Source: S5-A14a sp050908895
GTDB lineage: Bacteria > Bacillota > Clostridia > Peptostreptococcales > Anaerovoracaceae
DNA: 64,000 nt
Assembly (NCBI GenBank): GCA_050908895.1
Contig: CP171222.1
Location: forward strand, 248,001 to 312,000
Direction of reading: 5' to 3'
Shown piece after piece: positions 26,420 through 34,613 of this stretch; the stretch's first letter is position 1; each line of letters starts with the position of its first letter. The notes below the pieces were generated by a model. The model saw only the letters and a program-made list of their open reading frames with translations, was not told the origin of the DNA and searched no databases. The position numbers were made by a program, and so were the translations under genes.

Positions 26420-27256
26420 ATGGAATTAGGAAATATGAAAAATTTTATTGAAGCATCAGAACTTAAAGAAATAAAAAAAACTGTAATCATAGATATTCGA
26501 ACTGGTGAAGACCACAAGTCCCATCGAGAAGTATATGATGAAGGACATTTGTCTGGAGCCTATTTTGTTGATCTAGATATGGATATAACAGGGAAAGTCA
26601 CTGAAACTACAGGAGCCCATCCATTACCGGAGTTAGAAGACTTCCATAAACTACTAGAATCCATGGGAGCAACAGAAGACTCGACTTTCATAATCTATGA
26701 TTCAGGAGATAATTACAGCGCCCCTAGAATGTGGTTTTTGCTTAAATATTTTGGTGTGGAGAATGCATTTGTAGTGAATGGGGGATTTAAAGCGATTCAA
26801 AAAAGTGGTCTTAAGCTAACAAAGGAGCCTAGCGTTAAAAAACAGGGAAACATAAGCCTTTCTAAAAGACCAGAATTACTTGCTTTTTATGAAGAGGTTT
26901 TAAGTTACTCTCAAAACCCTGAAAATCACAAGGTTATTATCGATTCAAGAGCAAAAGACAGATACCTAGGTTTGACAGAACCTATCTACGAGAAAGCCGG
27001 ACATATTCCCCATGCAAAATCATATTTTTATGGGGACAATTACTTGGAAGATGGCACTGTAAAAGATAAAAAACTTTTGGATAAGCGATTTAAAAGTCTA
27101 AAAGATAAGGATTTGATTGTTTCATGCGGTTCGGGTGTTACAGCCTGTGCCAACATAATAGCCATCGATGAGATTGGCCTCAATCCACGACTTTACAGCG
27201 GATCATATTCTCAGTGGATTAAAATGGGCAATGATGTCAGTGTAACCGAAGAATAA
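26420..27256 (+). CDS. Two-domain sulfurtransferase (rhodanese/3-mercaptopyruvate sulfurtransferase)
   Basis: The protein of up to 278 residues has an inactive N-terminal rhodanese domain (VIIDIRTGEDHKSHREVYDE, GHLSGAYFVDLD, GAHPLPELEDFHKLL) and a C-terminal catalytic domain (VIIDSRAKDRYLG, GHIPHAKSY) with the active Cys at residue 236 in VSCGSGVTAC. The CGSGVTA loop fits SseA-type mercaptopyruvate sulfurtransferases. An internal ATG at 26435, preceded by TTAGGAAAT, is an equally good or better start and would remove five residues. Confidence 0.88.
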   Translation: MELGNMKNFIEASELKEIKKTVIIDIRTGEDHKSHREVYDEGHLSGAYFVDLDMDITGKVTETTGAHPLPELEDFHKLLESMGATEDSTFIIYDSGDNYSAPRMWFLLKYFGVENAFVVNGGFKAIQKSGLKLTKEPSVKKQGNISLSKRPELLAFYEEVLSYSQNPENHKVIIDSRAKDRYLGLTEPIYEKAGHIPHAKSYFYGDNYLEDGTVKDKKLLDKRFKSLKDKDLIVSCGSGVTACANIIAIDEIGLNPRLYSGSYSQWIKMGNDVSVTEE

Positions 27257-27283
27257 TTTAGATATAGTAAAGGAGACATAGTC

Positions 27284-27769
27284 ATGATAAGAAAAAACAA
27301 CAAAATAGCCATCCAAGAAACCTACGGAGAGAGGTTCCAGCATTGCTGGGGATGCGGTGTAAAAAACGATGCAGGCTTACATTTAAAATCGTATCCTAGT
27401 GAAGATGGGAAAACTTGCGTATGCCACGTGGTGCCAGCAGATAAATTTACTGGTGGAGTGCCGGCTAATTTGTTTGGCGGAATGATCGCCACAATATTTG
27501 ATTGCCACGGAACAGCTTCTGCAGCTATGTTTGCTCATTTTAACAAGGGATTAAAATTGACAAAGGATACGGTAATAGGCAGGTTTATAACTGCCAGACT
27601 GGAAGTGGATTTCAAGAAACCTGTTCCTATGGACACAGAAATTACTGTTACATCAAGACTTGAAGAGCTTGGAGAGAGGAAAGTAATCGTTGCAATGGAA
27701 ATGGAAGCAGACGGAGCTATTCGTGCAGCAGCCAAGATGGTTGCAGTTGGTGTAAAGGATAATATGTAA
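27284..27769 (+). CDS. PaaI-type hotdog thioesterase
   Basis: The 161-residue protein has a single hotdog domain with HCWGCGVKNDAGLHLKSY at the start, GGMIATIFDCHGTASAAM around the catalytic region, RLEVDFKKPVPMDTEITV and REL-type strands afterwards. Relatives hydrolyse acyl-CoA thioesters; the substrate is unknown. AAAGGAGACATAGTC precedes the ATG. It is close behind the sulfurtransferase and directly before a DsrE-like gene, so the three may be cotranscribed. Confidence 0.85.
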   Translation: MIRKNNKIAIQETYGERFQHCWGCGVKNDAGLHLKSYPSEDGKTCVCHVVPADKFTGGVPANLFGGMIATIFDCHGTASAAMFAHFNKGLKLTKDTVIGRFITARLEVDFKKPVPMDTEITVTSRLEELGERKVIVAMEMEADGAIRAAAKMVAVGVKDNM

Positions 27770-27787
27770 AGTTAATTGGAGGGAGTT

Positions 27788-28126
27788 ATGAAAAAATTTT
27801 TGATTTATGCAATGGAAGGAAAGAAAATGTGCTTTTTGCATGCTTTGATGAATGCTAAGCAATTGAAAGAAGCAGGTCATGAAGTAAAAATTATTTTAGA
27901 GGGTCAAGCTGTCACTTTGCCAGCTATTTTAGAAGAAGAGGAAAATCCACTATATCTAAAACTTAAATCTGAAAACATAATTGATGGTGTTTGCCTTGTA
28001 TGTTCAAAAGTGTTAGGAGCTTACGATGACAATAAAAGTTTTGGGCTTAATTTACTTGATGATATGAACGGCCACGCTGGAATAACACCTTACGTTGAAA
28101 AAGACTATGACATGTTGGTTTTTTAA
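27788..28126 (+). CDS. DsrE-like small protein
   Basis: From the ATG at 27788 (after GGAGGGAGTT) the protein is 112 residues: KFLIYAMEGKKMCFLHALMN, AKQLKEAGHEVKIILEG, and ENIIDGVCLVCSKVLGAYDD. The alpha/beta layout and Cys positions resemble DsrE/DsrF-type sulfur-handling proteins, which would suit a sulfurtransferase two genes upstream. The family call is tentative. An in-frame TTG at 27776 lies within the ribosome site and is unlikely to be used. Confidence 0.65.
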   Translation: MKKFLIYAMEGKKMCFLHALMNAKQLKEAGHEVKIILEGQAVTLPAILEEEENPLYLKLKSENIIDGVCLVCSKVLGAYDDNKSFGLNLLDDMNGHAGITPYVEKDYDMLVF

Positions 28127-28160
28127 TTGACTTACCCCAGCTTTTTAAAGGAATATATGT

Positions 28161-28642
28161 ATGGCAAAATCAAAAGACAAGACAAATGTAATGCGAATAC
28201 TAGATCAGAAGAAAATAAATTATACAGCATATAGTTATGAAACAGATGGTAGTCTAACAGGAGTAGATGTAGCCAAGAAACTTGGAAAAGATGAAAATGC
28301 CGTATTTAAAACTCTGGTAACCGTCGGCAAAAGCAAGGATTACTATGTTTTTGTAATACCTGTTCACAAGGAACTTAATTTAAAGAAAGCCAGTGAAGCT
28401 GTTTCTGAAAAAAACATTAGCATGGTAAAATCCAAAGACCTACTTCCACTTACTGGCTACATACACGGTGGATGTTCCCCCATAGGTATGAAGAAGTTCT
28501 TCAAAACCGTTTTCCATGACACAATAAAAATCTAGAAACAATCACCTTCAGCGCGGGAAAGATTGGCTATCAAGTGGAGCTAAGCCGAGAAGACATAGAG
28601 AAAGTTATTGACTACACAACTTGGAATATATGTGTAGAGTAG
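28161..28642 (+). pseudogene. YbaK/EbsC Cys-tRNA(Pro) deacylase, broken by a one-base deletion
   Basis: The first frame gives 124 residues with the YbaK/EbsC pattern (NVMRILDQKKINYTAYSYE, VFKTLVTVGKSKDYYVFVIP, GYIHGGCSPIGMKKFFKTVF) and stops at 28535. In another frame the sequence continues ETITFSAGKIGYQVELSRED and ends ICVE at 28642, which is the missing C-terminus. Adding one A to the A5 run at 28526-28530 restores a single 160-residue protein, the family's normal length. The enzyme clears Cys or Ala from mischarged tRNA-Pro. The change may be a real mutation or a sequencing error. Confidence 0.88.
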
Positions 28643-28667
28643 TGATAGATAGTATAAAATTTGAATT
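28643..28667 (+). repeat. 25-base direct repeat, copy 1
   Basis: This 25-base sequence (beginning TGATAGATAG and ending TTTGAATT) is identical to 29304-29328. Both copies lie within 20 bases of a purine-rich ribosome site and contain TATAAA. Confidence 0.85.
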
Positions 28668-28682
28668 AGGGGAGGGAACAAT

Positions 28683-28898
28683 ATGATTAATAAAAGCTGG
28701 AAAATTTTTCAAATCATTCAATTCATAGTTTTCTTATGTGTCAGTGTTTTTTTGTTTACAAGAACAGTAGACGGACATGGAGCCGTACAGACACTAGACA
28801 CAAAGTTGATTAGTTTTGCTGTATGGGCAATTTTTTATCTTAGCGTATTAGTCATAGAGTGGTTGATTTACTTTATTGTTCGACGTACTAAAAACTAA
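28683..28898 (+). CDS. Small membrane protein, 71 residues
   Basis: Two membrane helices are visible, at about 8-26 (IIQFIVFLCVSVFLFT) and 44-66 (FAVWAIFYLSVLVIEWLIYF), with a basic tail RRTKN. AGGGGAGGGAACAAT is a strong ribosome site. A 25-base sequence just upstream (28643-28667) recurs exactly before the glycine-zipper gene at 29344. The function is unknown. It precedes an SdpI-like protein, so a membrane or immunity role is possible. Confidence 0.7.
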   Translation: MINKSWKIFQIIQFIVFLCVSVFLFTRTVDGHGAVQTLDTKLISFAVWAIFYLSVLVIEWLIYFIVRRTKN

Positions 28899-28913
28899 AT
28901 CCCAGTTTGTAGA
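28892..28913 (+). repeat. 22-base direct repeat, copy 1 (copy 2 at 30569-30590)
   Basis: AAACTAAATCCCAGTTTGTA plus GA occurs here, overlapping the end of the 71-residue gene, and again at 30569-30590 after the DUF4143 remnant. The two copies bracket the SdpI-like, glycine-zipper and DUF4143 genes, consistent with a past duplication or insertion of this block. Confidence 0.8.
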
Positions 28914-28947
28914 GATTTACAAATTAGAATTTATGGAGGATTCAGAT

Positions 28948-29313
28948 ATGGTGTTTTATATTTTTATGTTTATCGTAACATTATTAATACCAAGTGCATT
29001 ACTATTAATGTGGTATTTATGCCCAAAGTTTAAAACAATTAATAATACAAGTGGTTACAGAACAGCACGCTCAGTTAAAAACCAAGATACGTGGGAATTT
29101 GCTCAAAAATATTGTGCAAGGATTTCGTTGTATATGTTTTTTCCTTCGTTAATTTTAGCAATTACGATTATGCCCATATTAAGCAATCAATCAATAGATA
29201 TTATAGGTTGGACGGGCTTTATAATTACGATGTTCCAAATGTTGAGTTTTGTTATAATAATAATTAGCACAGAAAAAGCTTTGAAAAAGAATTTTGAGGA
29301 TGATGATAGATAG
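28948..29313 (+). CDS. SdpI-like membrane protein
   Basis: From the ATG at 28948, spaced 8 bases from GGAGG, the protein is 121 residues with three membrane helices. Between helices 1 and 2 it has SGYRTARSVKNQDTWEFAQK, the GYRT-x-S-x-KN-x-TW-x-FA pattern of the SdpI/YhfL family. In Bacillus, SdpI gives immunity to the SdpC toxin; many members have no known partner. The family call rests on that motif. An upstream ATG at 28876 overlaps the previous gene and lacks a ribosome site. Confidence 0.75.
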   Translation: MVFYIFMFIVTLLIPSALLLMWYLCPKFKTINNTSGYRTARSVKNQDTWEFAQKYCARISLYMFFPSLILAITIMPILSNQSIDIIGWTGFIITMFQMLSFVIIIISTEKALKKNFEDDDR

Positions 29314-29328
29314 TATAAAATTTGAATT
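29304..29328 (+). repeat. 25-base direct repeat, copy 2
   Basis: Exact second copy of 28643-28667, here overlapping the stop codon of the SdpI-like gene and preceding the TTG-start glycine-zipper gene. Confidence 0.85.
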
Positions 29329-29343
29329 TAAGAGGGAGATATT

Positions 29344-29646
29344 TTGGAAATCATAAAAATAGTATTACCAGTAATATTAGTAAGTTTGTTTGTAATTTTT
29401 ACTATATATATTGCTAAGAAAAAATCGCAGAATGATAGCAAAAAATATGAGCAAAAACCAGAATCGGACAAGCAACAAGATAGTGATAATAAGGTTGCAA
29501 CCGGTTTAGCAATGGGAGCATCTATAGGGGTATCACTGGGATGCTCAATAGGTATAATAACAGATAATATTGGACTATGGATGCCAATAGGCATATCAAT
29601 AGGTATGGCTGTTGGAGTTGCCATCGCTAGCAAGGATAACAGTTGA
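29344..29646 (+). CDS. Small membrane protein with C-terminal glycine-zipper helices
   Basis: The 100-residue protein starts at a TTG preceded by GAGGGAGATA. An N-terminal helix (IVLPVILVSLFVIFTIYIAK) is followed by a polar Lys/Asp/Gln linker (about 27-48), then two Gly-rich helices (VATGLAMGASIGVSLGCSIG and WMPIGISIGMAVGVAIA) with repeated GxxxG spacing. Glycine-zipper helices occur in small membrane toxins and pore-like proteins and in harmless spacers alike. It lies just downstream of the SdpI-like gene and shares its upstream 25-base repeat with the gene at 28683. Confidence 0.65.
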   Translation: MEIIKIVLPVILVSLFVIFTIYIAKKKSQNDSKKYEQKPESDKQQDSDNKVATGLAMGASIGVSLGCSIGIITDNIGLWMPIGISIGMAVGVAIASKDNS

Positions 29647-29715
29647 TGTTATTACAAAAGTAAAACGGGGCAAAATACCGAATATAAATTTTAAAAAACG
29701 GGGCAAAAAACTTTA

Positions 29716-30549
29716 AAAAAGTTTGAAGCTTGTCAATCTGTGGATGATTTCGTTCATAAAAAACTGCTTTCTCTATTTTTTATATACCTTATTGTTGGAG
29801 GAATGCCAGATGCTGTAAAGAAATATATTGCAACAAAGGATATACGTGAGGTTGATAAGATACAAAAGGATATAGTGGAATTGTATAAAGAGGATTTTTC
29901 ACAGTATGAGCATGAAGATAGGAAACTTAAATTAAAATCTATATACGATATAATTCCTGCGGAGTTAAATAAACAAAATAAAAAATTTATTTTTACAATG
30001 CTAGATAAGGAACTCAAATTCGACAGATATGAGAATAGTTTTTTGTGGTTAAAGGACGCAGGTGTTGTAATACCAGTCTATAATGTAGATGTACCGACAA
30101 TACCTTTACTGGCAAGTAAGAATAGTAATGTGTTTAAACTGTTTTCAAGTGCTTATCCGGTAGAGATAAAAGTAGAATTAATTAGTCAAAACGGAGAAGT
30201 AAATAATGGAGCTCATTTTGAGAATGCGGTTGCTGGGTAGCTATTAGCAAATGGCCTTAAACCATTTTTTTGCAAGAATAAAAAACTAGGTGAGATGGAT
30301 TTCCTAGTTGAAATGAGTGGAAAGGTTGTTACTATCGAGGTTAAGTCTGGTAAAAATTATAAGTCACATAAGTCTTTAGAAAATTATATGGGAGTGCCAG
30401 ACTATAACATTGAGACCGCTTATGTACTTTCAACCTATAATGTTGAAAAAAAAGGGGAAATAGTATATCTACCGATATACATGAGTTATCTTTTGAAGGA
30501 ACCTAAGGTGGATCAGTTGATTGTAGATTTGGATATGGCAGGTCTGTAA
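29716..30549 (+). pseudogene. DUF4143 ATPase remnant: C-terminal part only, with an internal stop
   Basis: The reading frame holds the middle and C-terminal parts of an AAA_14/DUF4143 protein: DDFVHKKLLSLFFIYLIVGG, MPDAVKKYIATKDIREVDK, IPAELNKQNKKFIF, then EMDFLVEMSGKVVTIEVKSG and IVYLPIYMSYLLKE. The N-terminal P-loop ATPase is missing, a TAG at 30238-30240 interrupts the frame, and about 20 residues around the FKLFSS junction look rearranged. The gene is therefore dead. An intact family member of a different subtype lies at 31413. Confidence 0.85.
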
Positions 30550-30743
30550 CGGTTTATCTTAATAGATGAAACTAAATCCCAGTTTGTAGAACTAAATACG
30601 ATAGTGATTTGTGAAATAAGAAAATTAGAACTCAAAGCCTTATTTCAGAAAGTGTTGATTTTTTGAAATAAGACAACCTATGTTTACAGACTATATACTT
30701 TGATATACTTCCAGATGAAAATTCAAGGCTATGGAGGCTAAAT

Positions 30744-31250
30744 ATGATAGAAATTGAAATAAGGGAAGCAACACCTAAAGATGCCCAGCAACTCATAGAA
30801 TTTACACGAAAAATTGGAGGAGAGTCAGACAATCTTTCCTTTGGCGCTGAAGGTCTAAATATAACTATTGAACAAGAAGAGAACTTCTTAGAAGCCGTGC
30901 ATGCACGGGAAAAGAGTATTTTGTTATGTGGATGGGAACAAAATAGGCTTGTCGCAACGGCAGGTCTACAAGGCATGGACGGGCGCATGTCCCATAGATC
31001 GGAGCTTAGTATAACTGTCCTCAAGGAAGAGTGGAATAAAGGTATAGGCTCGATGCTCATGGAGAGAATCATTGAGTTTGCAAAGAAAGAGCAGATTGAA
31101 TTAATTAATTTGCAAGTTCGCAGCGACAATATGGCAGCTATACATTTATATCAAAAATATGGATTTCAGAAAGGTGGAATAATACCAGCATTTTTCAAAA
31201 TAGGATCGGAGTATATCGACTTTGATTTAATGACTTTGGATCTGCGCTAG
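30744..31250 (+). CDS. GNAT family N-acetyltransferase
   Basis: The 168-residue protein has the GNAT fold: IREATPKDAQQLIEFTRKIG, LVATAGLQGM, the acetyl-CoA loop as ELSITVLKEEWNKGIGSMLM (Q/R-x-x-G-x-G/A equivalent) and SDNMAAIHLYQKYGFQKGG. The substrate is unknown. CTATGGAGGCTAAAT is a strong ribosome site. Upstream, TGAAATAAG occurs at 30612-30620 and 30664-30672 and inverted at 30639-30647, a possible operator. It is the only intact gene between the broken and intact DUF4143 genes. Confidence 0.88.
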   Translation: MIEIEIREATPKDAQQLIEFTRKIGGESDNLSFGAEGLNITIEQEENFLEAVHAREKSILLCGWEQNRLVATAGLQGMDGRMSHRSELSITVLKEEWNKGIGSMLMERIIEFAKKEQIELINLQVRSDNMAAIHLYQKYGFQKGGIIPAFFKIGSEYIDFDLMTLDLR

Positions 31251-31334
31251 ATAAACCATGGATTAATAGATACTTGGCTTAAATAAAATGTGAGAGGATA
31301 CGGTAGAAATACCGTATTTTTTATATTGTATGAA

Positions 31335-31389
31335 AAGTTTAGGTAATTGATAACCTAAACTTGAAGAAAACAAAAGTTTAGGTTATAAT
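31335..31389 (+). promoter_or_regulatory. Promoter with triple AAGTTTAGGT repeats before the DUF4143 ATPase
   Basis: TTGAAG (31361-31366), 17 bases and TATAAT (31384-31389) make a good promoter. AAGTTTAGGT (31335-31344) and its exact inverse ACCTAAACTT (31353-31362) form a palindrome with an 8-base centre, and a third direct copy sits in the spacer (31375-31384). The repeats touch both promoter elements, so a repressor or self-binding protein is likely. Confidence 0.65.
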
Positions 31390-31412
31390 TATAAAAAATG
31401 GAGGTGCCTGTG

Positions 31413-32729
31413 ATGAAAAGCAATACTAGATTAAGGGAACGTAATATATATTTAGACAGGTTAATAGCATTTAAGGACACAGAACCAGTTAAAGTTATAA
31501 CTGGAATCAGAAGATGTGGAAAGTCAAGTTTGCTTAAACTAATGCAGGAACATCTTTTAAATAATGGTGTTGAAAAAAATCAAATTATAGCTATGAACTT
31601 TGAATCAATAGAGTATCAAGACATGACGTATAAAGAGCTGTATGAATACGTTAAGGGGAAAACTCTAGGAAAGCAAAGATGCTATCTTTTTTTTGATGAA
31701 CTCCAAAGAATAGACGGGTGGGAGAATGCAGTAAATTCCTTTAGAGTCGACCTTAATTGCGACATATATATAACCGGATCCAATTCATATTTATTATCTT
31801 CAGAATATTCCACATATTTATCAGGCAGATATGTTGAAATAAAAATATACCCATTGTCATTCAAGGAATTTGTTGATTTCCACGGATATGATGTTCAAGA
31901 ATACATAACACCAATGGGTGAAAAGAAAAAAAGAGCCACGAATAAAAATAACGAACTAGTGGAGCTCACTGATTTATTCGAAGCATATATGAGCTATGGA
32001 GGAATGCCAGGAATAGCAGATGTTGGGCTGGAACAAGACAAAGTTATGACTTTACTTGACGGAGTATATTCAACTGTTATTGTTAGAGATATCCTTGAGC
32101 GTAAAAAGCGAAGAGGGCATAGACAAATTACAGATGTAGAACTACTTAGAAAGATTGTATTATTTTTAGCTGATAATATAGGAAATAACACCTCTCTTAA
32201 TTCTGTAAGTAATACACTAGTATCGGAGAACCTGATTCAAAATCGTGAAAGACAAGGTAAGCCAGCGACTCAAACGATTGCTTCTTATATAGGAGCACTC
32301 AATGAATCGTACATGTTTTATGACGTTAAGAGATTCGATATCAAAGGAAAAGAATATCTAAGAACACTTGGTAAATATTATATTGTAGACATTGGATTGA
32401 GGAATTACCTCTTGGGATTTAGGGATAGAGATCGAGGACATGCAATTGAGAATATTGTGTATTTCGAATTACTGAGACGAGGCTACGATGTTGCTATCGG
32501 GAAAATTGATAAATTTGAAGTCGATTTTGTTGCTGTAAATGCTAATGAAAAAATATACATTCAAGTTACTGAAAGTATGAAAAATGAGTCTGTGAGAGAG
32601 CGGGAACTTAGACCATTACAGAAAATACAAAATAACTACAAAAAAATAGTTATAACCTTAGATAGGGCTCTTGATAAGGATTATGAGGGGATACAAGTAG
32701 TCGAATTAATCCAGTGGCTTCTGAAATAA
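31413..32729 (+). CDS. ATP-binding protein, AAA_14 plus DUF4143
   Basis: From the ATG at 31413 (GGAGGTG six bases upstream) the protein is 438 residues. It has a P-loop (KVITGIRRCGKSSLLKLMQE), a Walker B-like LFFDELQRIDGWENAV, the YITGSNSYLLSSEYSTYLSG sensor region, and the C-terminal DUF4143 domain ending in a restriction-nuclease-like fold (FEVDFVAVNANEKIYIQVTE). The roles of these ATPases are poorly known; they are common in anaerobes and mobile in genomes. An in-frame ATG at 31398 overlaps the ribosome site and is rejected. Confidence 0.88.
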   Translation: MKSNTRLRERNIYLDRLIAFKDTEPVKVITGIRRCGKSSLLKLMQEHLLNNGVEKNQIIAMNFESIEYQDMTYKELYEYVKGKTLGKQRCYLFFDELQRIDGWENAVNSFRVDLNCDIYITGSNSYLLSSEYSTYLSGRYVEIKIYPLSFKEFVDFHGYDVQEYITPMGEKKKRATNKNNELVELTDLFEAYMSYGGMPGIADVGLEQDKVMTLLDGVYSTVIVRDILERKKRRGHRQITDVELLRKIVLFLADNIGNNTSLNSVSNTLVSENLIQNRERQGKPATQTIASYIGALNESYMFYDVKRFDIKGKEYLRTLGKYYIVDIGLRNYLLGFRDRDRGHAIENIVYFELLRRGYDVAIGKIDKFEVDFVAVNANEKIYIQVTESMKNESVRERELRPLQKIQNNYKKIVITLDRALDKDYEGIQVVELIQWLLK

Positions 32730-32798
32730 AATTCGTAATAATGGGTATAATATATCTATACTTATAATATTTATTATCATGCAGAAGGAGGTTCATTT

Positions 32799-34235
32799 GT
32801 GGAAAATTTTGAAATTAAAGATGTAAAAGAGTATGATGTTGTAGTTGTGGGAGCAGGAAGCCCAGGCATGCCGGCAGCCCTTGCAGCAGCCGAGGAAGGC
32901 TTAAAAGTAGCCATTCTCCAAAAAGAGCCAGAAGCTTCTGCATGTGGACACGTTTCAGCTGGCATAGACTACGAAAACTCGAACAAAAGAGACATACAGA
33001 GAATGATAACAACTATAATGGAAGAAAATGCCTTTAGATCCAAGAGAGAACTGTTAGAAGAATACGCTCTTTATTCAGGAAAAGCTTTGAAATGGCTATA
33101 TAAGATAATGCAGGATGCAGGAGTTCAGGTAAAGGAACTAGGAAATGGACCTCAAGGAGAAATGATAAACAAAGGCAATTTTGATGTGAATTTTATAACT
33201 TTGTTCGTTGGACCTAAGCCTTATGATGTGGGATCTGCTGTAAAAGTATTGGCAGATTATGCTGAGAAAAAAGGCGTAGACATTTTCTATTCATCCCCTG
33301 CTGTTAAACTAATCAAAGAAGAAAATCGGGTTAAGTCAGTAATTGCAAAAAGTCAAGAAGGTTACTTCCAGCTGAATGCAAGAAAAGGGATAATTCTCGC
33401 GACGGGTGACTACCAAAACGATAAAGAAATGATGAAGAAATATCAACCAGATATAGCCCACTTTGAAACCAAGAAAAAAGGCCGTACAGGAGATGGCCAT
33501 AAGATTATTATGGAAATCGGAGGAAGGATGGAAAATATGGGCCACACCAAGATGGTCCATGACATGGATGCGGGACCTGGTTCAATGATGAGCTTACCAT
33601 TTCTTAGAGTAAAATTAGACGGAAAAAGATTTTGTAACGAAGAAATTCATATGGAATACATGAATTGTTATACCCTTAAAGAAAAAGGTCATTATGCTCA
33701 GATTTTTGACGATGCTTATCTTGAGAAAACAAAATACTGGTCTGCCAAGCTTCCAGGCAAGGATGAATTGCGCAACTACATGCCAGAAGAAGATGGTGAA
33801 AAGAAAGGTGTTTTGTTAGATAAAATAGCGACCTTTAAGGCGGACACCCTAGAAGAATTAGCTGAAAAACTAGGAATTACAGATACCGAAACTTTCCTTA
33901 AAACTGTAGAAAGATATAACGAGCTATGTAAAACTGGTGAGGACATTGATTTCGGGGTGAAGAAAGAAAATCTAACACCAATAGACACTCCTCCGTTTTA
34001 TGGAACCCACAGACATGTGAGATTTACACAAGGCTGTTCGGGTATTGAAGTTGGAACACATAATCAGGTTTTAGACAAAGAAGACAATCCTATTGAAGGA
34101 TTATTTGCCATAGGAAACCTAGGTGGAAACTTCTATGGATCACCTGACTACCCTCTATCAATTGCTGGAATTAACTTAGGCCATAACTATACCCAAGGCT
34201 ACATAGTTGGTAAATATTTGGCAGATAAACTGTAA
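32799..34235 (+). CDS. FAD-dependent oxidoreductase, fumarate-reductase flavoprotein-like
   Basis: The 478-residue protein starts at a GTG seven bases after AGGAGG. It has an N-terminal dinucleotide fold (YDVVVVGAGSPGMPAALAAA), a KGIILATGDYQNDKEMM segment, and C-terminal FAD-binding GLFAIGNLGGNFYGSPDYPL. It lacks a signal peptide, heme sites and an FMN-binding domain, unlike secreted fumarate or urocanate reductases. The histidine genes 380 bases downstream raise the idea of a urocanate- or imidazolone-related reductase, but the catalytic Arg/His set cannot be confirmed by eye. TATAAT at 32746-32751 is a likely -10. Confidence 0.8.
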   Translation: MENFEIKDVKEYDVVVVGAGSPGMPAALAAAEEGLKVAILQKEPEASACGHVSAGIDYENSNKRDIQRMITTIMEENAFRSKRELLEEYALYSGKALKWLYKIMQDAGVQVKELGNGPQGEMINKGNFDVNFITLFVGPKPYDVGSAVKVLADYAEKKGVDIFYSSPAVKLIKEENRVKSVIAKSQEGYFQLNARKGIILATGDYQNDKEMMKKYQPDIAHFETKKKGRTGDGHKIIMEIGGRMENMGHTKMVHDMDAGPGSMMSLPFLRVKLDGKRFCNEEIHMEYMNCYTLKEKGHYAQIFDDAYLEKTKYWSAKLPGKDELRNYMPEEDGEKKGVLLDKIATFKADTLEELAEKLGITDTETFLKTVERYNELCKTGEDIDFGVKKENLTPIDTPPFYGTHRHVRFTQGCSGIEVGTHNQVLDKEDNPIEGLFAIGNLGGNFYGSPDYPLSIAGINLGHNYTQGYIVGKYLADKL

Positions 34236-34310
34236 ATAATTAGCCATCTTGGATAACTAAAACACACAAAACAGCGAAATAGTCAAAGCTCTAGAACTAA
34301 GGGTAATATA

Positions 34311-34342
34311 AACAGAGACATTTAGAAATATCTGTCTCTGTT
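34311..34342 (+). terminator. Terminator between the flavoprotein gene and hutH
   Basis: AACAGAGACA (34311-34320) pairs with TGTCTCTGTT (34333-34342), followed by TTCTT. The rest of 34343-34560 shows no gene. CTCTT-GAAT-AAGAG at 34561-34574 abuts TATAAT (34575-34580), which is the likely hutH -10. Confidence 0.8.
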
Positions 34343-34613
34343 TTCTTATGCACAAAATAGTTTTCAGCCCCTGGAAATTGAAATGCCTAAAGTTTTTCAA
34401 AATTCAAATCCGAATATGGTATGTTTTATATATAGCAAATTGACTCATCTACTTCTTCTACGCTTTAGCACAGCTTATCGCAAACGTTGAAAAATGGCTA
34501 TTTTGTGCCTGTAAAAAATTGCGACTTATCACAAATTAAAGTGAATTTTTATAGAAAAAGCTCTTGAATAAGAGTATAATTAAAGTAGCAGTTTTTGAGA
34601 TAGGAGAGAATTT

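Noticed and set aside
32799..34235. Urocanate reductase (UrdA) as a firm call
   Set aside because: No signal peptide or FMN-binding domain, and the specific active-site residues cannot be confirmed by eye; left as a flavoprotein.
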